Shown here: positions 17,290 through 25,153 of the stretch, one piece after another
Layout: each line of letters starts with the position of its first letter
Position numbering within the stretch: position 1 is the first letter of the stretch
Assembly: GCA_965204565.1 (NCBI GenBank)
Contig: CBDBEU010000003.1
Location: 248,001 to 312,000, forward strand
From: CBDBEU01 sp965204565
GTDB taxonomy: Bacteria > Pseudomonadota > Alphaproteobacteria > Rhizobiales > TMED25
Reading direction: 5' to 3'
DNA length: 64,000 bases
Notes under the pieces: generated by a model
Databases searched by the model: none
The model's input: the letters and a program-made list of their open reading frames with translations, nothing else
What the model was told of the DNA's origin: nothing
Position numbers and translations under genes: made by a program

Positions 17290-18680
17290 GGCACCCGTCG
17301 AGCCGCTTTCGCCCGGGTTTGATCGCCGCCGACACCGTCATGCAGGTAGCGGTGGCGCACGGAGCCGTTGGATGGCCGCAGGGATGCGGCTGAACAGAGC
17401 GCCGCCGACAGCCGCCTCGGCCGGTTGGAACGTGATGGCTCGGGCGTGGCGGACGACCCGCGCTCCGATCCTGATGAGGCGGGTCCGCAGGCCGGTTGGC
17501 AACCGGTCGGCCGTCTCCTCCGGCAGGTCGGCGCCCTGCAGGAAGACACCGGGATTGCAGGCCGATGCATGAAGCTGAAGCCGCACCTCGTTCTACGCCA
17601 TGCCCTTGCAGGAAAGACGCGTCCGATCGATCGCCTGCCTTCCTTCCTCGACATGCCGTTCGGCGGTGCCGCGCTGGTTGTAGAATCGAATAATCCGGTC
17701 CGGCTCCATCGGCGGGTTGGTGACCACGAAGCCTATCTTTGGGAAGCCGATCTTCGGGAACAAGTCACCCCGATGCCGTTCGACCTCGGCGACGACCCGC
17801 CATGATTTGTCCCGTGACGCGGCCCGATACGCGAAGTCGCCGCAGATGCGCCGCATATGGGTCGGCGGGCGACCCGCGGGGCGCTTGAGCACAGGCGCAA
17901 TCCTGCTTTCCGGAACAGCGGTCTTCCCGGGCCGGACGGCTTAGGAACAGCCTTCCGCCCCCGGCGCCTTGTAGAGCTCCGGGACGGCAAAAGCGGCATC
18001 GGCCCGGAAGAGAACCGCATCAGCTCACGATCCGCATATCGCGCCAACACCGGCTTGAGCACATTTTCCCGGCCATCCGCGGCTGTGGACATTGCCGGGG
18101 CGCAATGAACGGCGTTCGAGGCGGCCAAACCGCTTAAGGACGAACAAAGGGTGATGGCACATGCAGCCGAAATGCCCGTTCCAGGCGGTGCCTTCCTGAG
18201 CGCCATGGGGCGGGCCGACCGAATCGCCCATGTCCGGTGTGATCCATTCGGGCGCCGTCGCGGCGTGAGCCCGATCAATCCCCCGATCAATCCATTGACC
18301 GGATACGTCCGCCGGCGCACCGCGATTGTCGGCGGCCTCCGACACCTCGGTCTCGAACCGACCCATCCGGCCGGCAGACGCAGCCTCGGCATCAACACCA
18401 CGTCCTCCAACCACCTGCCGCATCACCGGATCGAGCGCCGGACGGTCCGCGTCATTCACATCATCATATCCGGCCGATCGCCCGAAGACCGACTGCCGCA
18501 AAAGCCCGACCACGGAATGCAGACGGTTGTGGACGCTTCGCGGATCTCCGAGAGGACCGCCGGCAATATCGTGCAATCCCGGGGTCTCGTCCAACTCCCG
18601 GAACGGCAACGGGCCACCGTCGGAACCGATCTTCGAGCCATGGAATTCCAGCCGCACCCGACTGTCGAAACCGAGCCTGA
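17290..18680 (-). pseudogene. IS1380-family transposase, many frameshifts
   Basis: Minus-strand remnant covering almost a full transposase. Recognisable in order are GSKIGSDGGPLPFRELDET, SVFGRSAGYDDVNDADRP, DPVMRQVVGGRGV, the NGHFGCMCHHPLFV region, LKPVLARYADRE, RPAGRPPTHMRRI and IGARVVRHARAITFQPAEA. The pieces lie in different frames, so it cannot be translated as one protein. A second, shorter copy is at 13390-13840. The element ends could not be fixed. Confidence 0.85.
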
Positions 18681-18780
18681 TATCACCCGTTTCTCCTGCA
18701 CCCTGCGGGTGATCCGTGATCCGCCCCCTACAGCCCGCACAACATGCTGAAATGTTACCTGCTGTCGGAGGCGCGAAAAC

Positions 18781-19191
18781 GTCACGTTATCTGGGGAATG
18801 TGGGTTGATATGAACGTGTTGAGCGGGCACCTTAACCAACGAGTTGCTGCATCAGCCTCAAATACCATTAGGACCCGCCACGGCTTGAGGTTCTTGTGGT
18901 CACGATAGCGCGACTTGCGGGAGCGACTTGTCTTGCGTGCTCGGTCCCGATGGGTGGGTGCACTCACTAAGGAAGTGTCGGCACTTGAGTTGCTGCCATT
19001 GGCAACAAAAATCGTCGTTTTATCAGAGGGCCTTACAGCTGGCAGGTTCACCCGAACCTTCTGCACTTTTCTGCCACGTTCGTTCATGCCGCGTTCCTTG
19101 AGGGAACGCTGAAAAGCCATCCTGATGGGAGTTTCTGTGCACATAACCGTGCGCACCAAGGGCATGAAAAATCATAAGCATTTGAATAGGT
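18781..19191. other. Unassigned stretch, possibly a degraded hypothetical gene
   Basis: About 400 bases between the IS1380 remnant and tRNA-Pro. The longest frame is on the minus strand (18782-19165) and encodes a basic, low-complexity protein without a recognisable domain (for example RDRARKTSRSRKSRYRD). No ribosome site or conserved neighbour supports it. I regard it as probable non-coding debris. Confidence 0.3.
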
Positions 19192-19268
19192 TGGTCGGAG
19201 TGGCAGGATTTGAACCTGCGACCCCCTCGTCCCGAACGAGGTGCGCTACCAGGCTGCGCTACACTCCG
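19192..19268 (-). tRNA. tRNA-Pro(CGG)
   Basis: The reverse complement starts CGGAGTGTAGCGCAGCCTGG and ends CACTCCGACCA, with CCA encoded. The acceptor arms CGGAGTG/CACTCCG pair, the D arm is normal, and the anticodon stem CCTCG/CGAGG encloses the loop TTCGGGA, giving anticodon CGG. The T arm GCAGGTTCAAATCCTGC is intact. Length 77 bases including CCA. Confidence 0.97.
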
Positions 19269-19281
19269 CACCTTTCGAGGG

Positions 19282-19310
19282 TATATAGCCGCGCTTGCCG
19301 GGCCCGGCAA
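19282..19310 (-). promoter_or_regulatory. Predicted sigma-70 promoter of tRNA-Pro
   Basis: Reading the minus strand, TTGCCG (19310-19305) and TATATA (19287-19282) are separated by exactly 17 bases, and the -10 ends 13 bases before the tRNA 5' end. A perfect 22-base palindrome (19292-19313), with half-site CGCTTGCCGGG, covers the -35 box and most of the spacer. Confidence 0.55.
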
Positions 19311-19313
19311 GCG
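19292..19313. repeat. Perfect 22-base palindrome between divergent tRNA genes
   Basis: The half-site CGCTTGCCGGG is followed directly by its reverse complement. It lies in the 199-base region between tRNA-Pro (minus) and tRNA-Gln (plus) and overlaps the predicted tRNA-Pro promoter. It could be a protein-binding site or a cruciform-prone sequence; no identity is known to me. Confidence 0.6.
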
Positions 19314-19467
19314 GCGTTGCGGGACTGCGGTCAACAGACTTCAGGCTCGCGGATTTCATCTGAGTGCGAAGTGGGCTAGAGCTTTGCCGGTAAACCGGCC
19401 CCGAGGGCGGTTCAAGCGGCTGGACGGCGTGCATCTGGATGTTTATGCCAAGCTGACCGGCAACAAT

Positions 19468-19541
19468 TGGGGCGTAGCCAAGTGGTAAGGCACCGGGTTT
19501 TGATCCCGTGATCGCAGGTTCGATCCCTGCCGCCCCAGCCA
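19468..19541 (+). tRNA. tRNA-Gln(TTG)
   Basis: TGGGGCG/CGCCCCA acceptor arm, then a D arm (GCCAAGTGGTAAGGC), anticodon stem-loop CCGGG-TTTTGAT-CCCGT with anticodon TTG, and T arm CAGGTTCGATCCCTG. The 3' CCA is encoded. Length 74 bases. It is transcribed away from tRNA-Pro. A serine recombinase remnant follows on the other strand. Confidence 0.97.
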
Positions 19542-19774
19542 CCCAGTCCGCACTGTCTGCGGGCGTGAGATCGTCGCTCAATTTGGTCCGAAGAATTCAT
19601 AAATTCAGTAACTTACAACGCTATCTCGACCGAGAGTGGATTCGCTCTGTGGTCTGAGAAAGTGCTCGTGGCTGCATTAGAGGCGCAATTCTCAGTTGCC
19701 AGATTTCGCGCTCACACTTGGCGTAGTGAAGCAGCAATCGCCGACAACCATGCGGAGTCGAATCCGAGGGCTCG

Positions 19775-20310
19775 TCATTGAGCGGGCCATGCAGGTGGAA
19801 GACTCGGCGCGACTCGGCGAAGGACATTGGAAGTGAGTTCACTTGGCTGACGTCCCTCTAAAATCGCGCCAACGATATCGGGCGCGAGGAAGGCCAGCGG
19901 CAGCGCTCGCGAGACATCGGTTCGAGCGTCGCCATCTTGTGCTGCAATGTCGCCTGGCCTCTGAGCCCTGCCACTCTTCATGCTTCATGCGCTCAAACCA
20001 ATCTTGCGCCTGGGAGATGAGTTTCACGAGGCCTGGATCCACATTGCATTCTGCTCGTTCATCTGTCCGATCGCTCAGAACAAGCTTCATTTCGAAACCA
20101 CGTCGACGCAAGGAGATCGGCAGGGTGATCTGGATAACCTCATCAGCGCTGACAGGACTGCTTTCGCCGATCATAGCCTCCGTGCCAAGTCGCGCCACCG
20201 AACAATCCCGCCGGATGGCGACCGCGACAGTACCATCTTTGATGGTGATCCTTTCTACGAGTTCCTGGACCAACGTCAGCTGATCGTGGGGAAAACCCGA
20301 TTCAAGAACT
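19775..20310 (-). pseudogene. C-terminal part of a large serine recombinase
   Basis: Minus-strand fragments match the C terminus of the large serine recombinases that often accompany mobile elements in alphaproteobacteria. In one frame ITLPISLRRRGFEMKLVLSD is followed by LVKLISQAQDWFERM; after a frameshift near 19950 the end motif VSRALPLAFLAPDIVGAILEG and a tail ending PPAWPAQ appear, with TGA at 19775-19777. The resolvase catalytic domain and the zinc region are missing, replaced upstream by IS21 istA sequence. Confidence 0.75.
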
Positions 20311-20329
20311 ACGGAGAACTCACCCGGGC

Positions 20330-21255
20330 GGTGCGCTTGTCGCAGGCATCGCAGTATCAGCCGGCAGATCCCGGAAACGGGCAGGATCCTGCTCCGGCCG
20401 CTTGCCGATCGTTTCCGGGTGACCACGCAGTCTGTCCTGCATCCGGTGCCGGCACTGTGCTTCGAGCCGGGCATTGAACGCCTCAAAGCTCTCAAACCGA
20501 GGCAGCTGCACCATGTAGTTGCGACGGGCATCGCCAACCGATCCCTCGACCCTGCCCTTGTCATTACCTTTGCCCGGACGGCCAAAACGATCCTCGAACA
20601 GATAATTGGGAGATCAGTTCGCTGAAGACCCGGGTCCGCTGCCGGCGGCCCTCTCCCATAATGCGGGCAACGGCAATCCCGGTGTTGTCGTGGAGGATCG
20701 ATAGCGGCACGCCACTGAAGAAGGCAAAAGCCGACACATTGCCATCGCGGAACGCTTCCGTCGTCGAGGCCGGACAGGCCTTGACGAAGCAGGCATCGCT
20801 CTGCGGCACATCCATCGCCAAGAAGTGGATCCTGCGTTCGACACCGGTGATCACCGCAAGCGCCTCACCGAAGTCCACCCGGACATGACCCGGCCCATGG
20901 CACAGCGGCACATACATCTCGCGCCGACGCTGACGCGCCGCAAAGACATAATCCTTCACAATCGTGATGCCACCGGCAAGACCGTGCTCATCGCGCAGGC
21001 GTTCGAATATCCGCTTCGAGATGTGACGCTGCTTGTTCGGGCGCTGGCCGTCTTCCTCGAGAATCCGGTCGATGATGCCGACAAACGGATCGAGCTTCGG
21101 GCGCGCCGGAGGCTTCTTGCGCCGATCGCCGGAAGGCACCGAATACCGCAGCATCCTGTCGACCGTGCGCCGATCAATCCCGCTGCTTCGCGCCGGCTCA
21201 TCCCTTCAACAAAAACCGCACGCCGCACCTTAACGCAAAGCGCCGCACCCTTCAT
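20330..21255 (-). pseudogene. istA: IS21-family transposase IstA, truncated and frameshifted
   Basis: N-terminal helix-turn-helix (VRRAVFVEGMSRREAA, from ATG 21255), then in another frame the sequence from MLRYSVPSGDRRKKPP through LDPFVGIIDRILEEDG, HISKRIFERLRDEHG and GHVRVDFGEALAVI (the first catalytic aspartate). A third frame contains MVQLPRFESFEAFNARLE and RLRGHPETIG. At least two frameshifts separate these, and the C terminus is lost at about 20330. Short repeats with the word TATCACTCCGGCC / TATCGCTCCGGCG at 21299-21345 probably mark the element end. Confidence 0.82.
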
Positions 21256-21261
21256 CCCCCG

Positions 21262-21859
21262 CCCTCTGCCAAAGGCACGAAGGCTGTCAATGGTGGAATA
21301 TCACTCCGGCCGATCAGGCCGCTTCACCGGGGGAGTATCGCTCCGGCGTGCTCGACCCCTCCAGCTCAACCGCGGCGGCATCGCCCGGGACGCACCAACG
21401 CCGCTCAGAGCGGCGCTGAGCGCGGACTCGGGAAAGTGCAGGGAGAAAAACGCGGCCGAAACCTACAAGGCCCTCTCACGCACCGCCCAGGACGCACGCA
21501 AGCCGCTCTCCCGGTACTCCGTGGAATTCTGAGGCTGGATCACCCTGGCCATTGCCCTCGGAACCCTCATCGGCATCCTTCTCGGTATGTGGGTCCCGGC
21601 GCTGCGCGGAGCCTACCAGTTCAACCCAAAGCGCCATTGCCTTATCGCAGGCGGCGAACACGGAGATACCAAGGACGACAACAGGCCCTACTGCGTCTTC
21701 TGGCTGCATCAATGAAGAAGGACGACAGCCGCTCAGGGCCAAGTCGGGTTTCAGGTAAACTCCTCCCCCTGCAAAAACACCGGCTTCGCGCTGTAGGGGC
21801 GACTTATCCTACGCTAAGGGCCTTTTAATAGCCAAGGGGGTGCAAAGGCTGCGGACAAG
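21262..21859. other. IS21 end plus a remnant frame with a membrane segment
   Basis: After the IS21 end repeats a plus-strand frame runs to 21715 with one in-frame TGA at 21530-21532. Upstream of the stop it reads AAETYKALSRTAQDARKP; after it comes a hydrophobic stretch, ITLAIALGTLIGILLGMWVP, then a polar tail. This looks like a decayed gene of a small membrane protein, family unknown, possibly carried on a mobile element. No other feature was seen to 21859. Confidence 0.35.
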
Positions 21860-22348
21860 CTAGCGCTCGCGCTTCCATTGCCCCGGATGGACCATCTCCC
21901 TGTTGTTCCACATGCCCCGCCCCTCTCGCCGGGCAAGCGCCTGATCCTTCCGATACTGCTCGCCGAAACAGGCCCATGCAACGCCTTCGCGGACCAGTTC
22001 ACGGCAGATGTCGCGGTCTTCGACCCAGACGGTTCCGACCCAGCGACCATAATGGTCCTGGTTGTGCACATCCACATGGGCCTGATTCCCTCTGAGTTTT
22101 TTGATCAGAACCCGTTTTGCGATTTCGCCCTGATCTATCGTGCGACCGTCCCAAGACACCGCCGTCTGCCCGTGTTCCGTCGCGTCTATCCCCGCCAGCC
22201 GAATATCGTATCCCTTGACCCGTATGCTGTCGCCATCGATGACATATGCTTTCCCGCTCAGCCGAGTGCGGGATTGAGCCGATCTTCGACCTGAGACGGC
22301 CAGGCCAATCAGCAACCCTAAAATCAGGAGGCCCAAAACCAGTTCCAT
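21860..22348 (-). CDS. Membrane-anchored thermonuclease (SNase-like) domain protein
   Basis: The 162-residue protein begins with a hydrophobic segment (residues 2-20) and then has a staphylococcal-nuclease fold: YVIDGDSIRVKGYDIRLAGIDATE, given here by its core DGDSIRV and IRLAGIDA, followed by VHNQDHYGRWVGTVWV and a C-terminal RREGRGMW helix. The usual catalytic arginines are only partly matched (RLAGID and GRWVG). It is probably an extracytoplasmic nuclease. It lies among mobile-element debris and may be acquired. It is intact, unlike its neighbours. Confidence 0.82.
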   Translation of the reverse strand: MELVLGLLILGLLIGLAVSGRRSAQSRTRLSGKAYVIDGDSIRVKGYDIRLAGIDATEHGQTAVSWDGRTIDQGEIAKRVLIKKLRGNQAHVDVHNQDHYGRWVGTVWVEDRDICRELVREGVAWACFGEQYRKDQALARREGRGMWNNREMVHPGQWKRER

Positions 22349-22495
22349 GGGCTACCCTTCTCAGCAAATCCGGGGCCTGCAAAAGGCGATTCATCCACAG
22401 CTTAGAGACCCTGTTCCCCCCTAATTATCTTAGGATATAGGATACGTTGGGGCAGAATTGCGATCCTCCCTTTGTTTTCAATAACACGCCCGAAA

Positions 22496-22524
22496 TTGAC
22501 AGTCAACCACCAGTTGACTATTGG
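22496..22524 (+). promoter_or_regulatory. Predicted promoter with an operator-like inverted repeat in its spacer
   Basis: A perfect -35 box TTGACA (22496-22501) and a weaker -10 TATTGG (22519-22524) are separated by exactly 17 bases. AGTCAAC-CACCA-GTTGACT (22501-22519), with perfect seven-base arms, fills the spacer. This is the usual geometry for a repressor that blocks RNA polymerase. The first ATG downstream is at 22534. Confidence 0.5.
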
Positions 22525-22533
22525 AGATTCGGC

Positions 22534-22611
22534 ATGGTCGGAATGACCGTTCGCGAACTTCGCCGGAGAGGGGTCTCGGAAGACGATATCAGGCTGGCGC
22601 TCGCAGCCTAG
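22534..22611 (+). CDS. Small reading frame of 25 codons, or start of a decayed gene
   Basis: ATG 22534 is preceded by GGAG eight bases upstream and encodes MVGMTVRELRRRGVSEDDIR, then LALAA and TAG. The helix-rich sequence resembles the start of a DNA-binding protein. Beyond the stop the frame is open for a while but shows nothing recognisable. The strong promoter in front suggests something was, or is, expressed. The rest of 22349-22850 shows no other gene. Confidence 0.3.
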   Translation: MVGMTVRELRRRGVSEDDIRLALAA

Positions 22612-22850
22612 GAAGGACAGCGCCGAACCGGCGCGGAAGTCCAGGTCATTGTGTCAACGCCGGAGCAAAACTCCACCACCAGGTGGAATATGCTTTGGAG
22701 CCTTGGCTGACTTGCGGGAGTTCGATCTTGGCGTTTTGTGGTGCCGCGGCGGCCTTGTTTGAGGCGGAAGCTCTCGCCATTGCCTGAGGCGTGCGCACCG
22801 GCTAGACTTCAGCCCATAATCCCGGGGCGCACGACAAAGGTTGGTCTGCA

Positions 22851-23321
22851 ATGGCAAAGAAGTTCGGCATTGGGGACGCATTCCCGAAGGTGACCGTGAA
22901 CTTGGTCGACGGCGGCACATTGGAACTCCCGGACGGCATGAATTCGAAATACCGGATCATGTTGTTTTATCGCGGCCACTGGTGACCCTACTGCCGCCGT
23001 CAGTTGGTCGGCTACGAGGAAATCAAATCGGAACTTGCCGCACTCAGCGCTGAGGTCATTGCCGCAAGTGTTGACCCGATCGACAAGGCCCAGGAAGTCG
23101 CGGCCGATGTCTCGTTCCCGATTGGGTATGGGGCAACACGCGCCGATGCTGAAACGCTCGATTCCTGGTGGGAGGAGCGGCGCTCCATCATCCAGCCATC
23201 GGAATTCATTGTCGACGCGGATGGAACGGTTGTCGGGTCCAGCTATAGCGACGGGCCGCTGGGGCGGATTGATGCTGCCGATGTCGTCCGGATGATCAAA
23301 TTCCGCGAATCCCAGAAATAG
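22851..23321 (+). CDS. Redoxin/peroxiredoxin-like protein with in-frame TGA at the peroxidatic Cys (candidate selenoprotein)
   Basis: A thioredoxin-fold AhpC/TSA-type protein of 156 codons. It starts MAKKFGIGDAFPKVTVNLVD and ends RMIKFRESQK; the frame is continuous from ATG 22851 to TAG 23319-23321 except for TGA at 22983-22985 (codon 45). The context is FYRGHW-TGA-PYCRRQL, so TGA stands exactly where homologues have the first cysteine of the WCPYC site; Cys48 is intact. No other stop or frameshift is present, and features of the family downstream (DSWWEERRSIIQPSEFIVDADG) are well kept. Read with selenocysteine this would be a UxxC redoxin reducing peroxides. A stem-loop that could serve as SECIS follows the TGA. 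If the organism has no Sec system it is a pseudogene. A translation restart at about 23004 would lack the active site. Confidence 0.6.
22987..23019 (+). promoter_or_regulatory. Possible bacterial SECIS hairpin after the TGA
   Basis: Folded by eye. Directly after TGA 22983-22985 the inner stem GCCGCC (22993-22998) pairs with GG-U-CGGC (23006-23012, U bulged) around the seven-base loop GUCAGUU (22999-23005). An outer set CCU/AGG with small bulges could extend it from 22987 to 23019. The loop starts with GU, as in known bacterial SECIS elements, but begins only 13 bases after the TGA, a little closer than the 18 bases in E. coli fdhF. A competing fold (GACC/GGTC with ACTG/CAGT) exists. Confidence 0.35.
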
Positions 23322-23325
23322 AAGT

Positions 23326-23445
23326 GTGGAGGAGCGCAGCTCCGACCGGGAAACAAACGAGCGCCCGCTCGCTGGCTCGTGGGCGTTCGCCCCTGCGAAA
23401 GGTCCACCGGATCTTTCGCTGCGTCTTGCGGCGCACGGGGCTCAC
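23326..23445. repeat. Dispersed repeat modules, copy A
   Basis: Two modules are found here and again near 41840-41888. Module 1 is GTGGAGGAGCGCAGCTCCGA (23326-23345, one base further also matches); module 2 is CTTGCGGCGCACGGGGCTCA (23425-23444) and overlaps the ETF-QO stop. Between them lies a hairpin with arms GAGCGCCC and GGGCGTTC. In the second location the modules are adjacent and in the opposite order. Confidence 0.5.
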
Positions 23446-25109
23446 ATATTCGGATAGGTCGGCCCGCCGCCGCCCTCCGGCGCCACCCAGTTGATATTCT
23501 GGTTGGGATCCTTGATGTCGCAGGTCTTGCAGTGAATGCAGTTCTGCGCATTGATCTGAAACTGCGGCACCCCCGCAGCTTCATCCTCGACCCATTCATA
23601 AACCCCGGCCGGGCAGTAATGCGCCGACGGCCCGCCAAAGGTGCCAAGCTCGCCGGTCAGTTGACGGTTCATCTCCGCCACCAGAAGGTGCACCGGCTGG
23701 TCTTGCTCATGATTGGTGCCCGACAGGAACACCGACGATAGCCGGTCGAACGAGACCTCGCCATCTGGCCGTGGATATTCGATCGCCTTGACCGCCGAGA
23801 CCGGCTTCAGCGCCGCATAATCGGGCTTGACGTGGCCCAGCGTGAACGGCAGGCCGACCTTGAGCTGACGCATCCACATATCGAGCCCGCCCAGCGCGAT
23901 GCCGAGATAGGTGCCAAAGCGCGACCACAACGGCTTGACGTTGCGCACCCGTTTGAGCTCAGCCGCCACACCGCTTGCCTCATAGGCCGACTGATAGTGA
24001 GCCAGCTCATCATGGCTGCGGCCCTCGGCCAGCGCCGCAAATGCCGCCTCGCCCGCCATTTTCCCGGTGAGCACTGCATTGTGCGAGCCCTTGATCCGCG
24101 GCACATTGACAAAGCCTGCCGCACAGCCCACCAGCGCGCCGCCCGGAAACATCAGCTCCGGCACCGATTGATATCCGCCCTCGGTGAGCGCCCGTGCACC
24201 ATAGGCAAGGCGCTTGCCGCCCTCGAAGGTCGGCCTGATCGCCGGATGGTTTTTGAAGCGCTGGAACTCCTCGAACGGCGACAGCATCGGGTTCTGGTAG
24301 TTGAGATGGACGACAAACCCGACCGCCACCTGATTGTCGTCGAGATGATAGAGGAACGATCCGCCGCCAGTCTTGCGGTCAAGCGGCCAGCCCATGGTGT
24401 GCTGAACCAGCCCCGGGCGGTGTTTTGCAGGATCGACCTCCCACAGCTCCTTGATGCCAAGGCCGAATTTTTGCGGCTCGCAGCCTGCATCGAGGCTGAA
24501 TTTGGCAGTCACCTGCTTGGAAAGATGCCCGCGCGCGCCCTCGGCAAGAATGGTGTAGCTGGCGCGCAATTCCATGCCGCGCATGAAGCCATCCTTGTGC
24601 GAGCCATCGCGCGCAATGCCCATGTCGCCGGTGGCAACGCCCACCACTGCGCCGTCATCATTTGTGAGAACCTCGCCGGCGGCAAAGCCGGGATAGATTT
24701 CAACCCCCAGCCCCTCGGCAATACCGGCAAGCCAGCGGCAGACATTGCCAAGGCTTGCGGCAAAACAGCCATGGTTCGACATGAACGGCGGAAACAGGAA
24801 TGTCGGCAGCCGCACCGCACCGGCAGGTCCAAGCACCACAAACCGGTCATCGGTGACCGGCGTCATCGCCGGCGGATCAAGCTCGCGCCAGTCCGGCAGT
24901 AGCGCATCGAGCCCCACCGGATCGATCACCGCACCGGACAGGATATGCGCGCCGACCTCCGAGCCCTTTTCCAGAACGGTGACCGATATTTTGCGGTCAT
25001 TCTCAGCTGCCAGCTGTTTCAGGCGGATCGCCGTCGCAAGCCCGGCCGGCCCGGCGCCGACAATCACCACATCGACATCCATCGACTCGCGTTCAGCCAG
25101 TTCTTCCAT
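23442..25109 (-). CDS. Electron transfer flavoprotein-ubiquinone oxidoreductase
   Basis: ETF-QO, an inner-membrane iron-sulfur flavoprotein that passes electrons from fatty-acid and amino-acid dehydrogenases, through ETF, to ubiquinone. The 555 residues fit the family. The FAD Rossmann motif VVIVGAGPAGLATAIRL lies near the N terminus, the ubiquinone-binding region is in the middle, and the 4Fe-4S ferredoxin-like C terminus has CPAGVYEW and NCIHCKTCDI. It ends GGPTYPNM. An alternative start is ATG ten codons in (MDVDVVIVG). The divergent uracil-DNA glycosylase begins 44 bases away. Confidence 0.96.
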   Translation of the reverse strand: MEELAERESMDVDVVIVGAGPAGLATAIRLKQLAAENDRKISVTVLEKGSEVGAHILSGAVIDPVGLDALLPDWRELDPPAMTPVTDDRFVVLGPAGAVRLPTFLFPPFMSNHGCFAASLGNVCRWLAGIAEGLGVEIYPGFAAGEVLTNDDGAVVGVATGDMGIARDGSHKDGFMRGMELRASYTILAEGARGHLSKQVTAKFSLDAGCEPQKFGLGIKELWEVDPAKHRPGLVQHTMGWPLDRKTGGGSFLYHLDDNQVAVGFVVHLNYQNPMLSPFEEFQRFKNHPAIRPTFEGGKRLAYGARALTEGGYQSVPELMFPGGALVGCAAGFVNVPRIKGSHNAVLTGKMAGEAAFAALAEGRSHDELAHYQSAYEASGVAAELKRVRNVKPLWSRFGTYLGIALGGLDMWMRQLKVGLPFTLGHVKPDYAALKPVSAVKAIEYPRPDGEVSFDRLSSVFLSGTNHEQDQPVHLLVAEMNRQLTGELGTFGGPSAHYCPAGVYEWVEDEAAGVPQFQINAQNCIHCKTCDIKDPNQNINWVAPEGGGGPTYPNM

Positions 25110-25153
25110 GAGGTTTCCCCAGTTTTCACGCCGGCTTTGCCGACCCCCAGCAG

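Noticed and set aside
17087..17290. Expected lysC start upstream of ubiG
   Set aside because: No aspartate kinase N terminus could be read on the plus strand here; the sequence runs into IS1380 debris.
21530..21532. In-frame TGA in the membrane-segment remnant as a second selenocysteine codon
   Set aside because: The surrounding sequence has no redox motif, the codon stands before GWITLAIAL where any residue could have been, and the gene is a fragment among IS debris. A nonsense mutation is far more likely.
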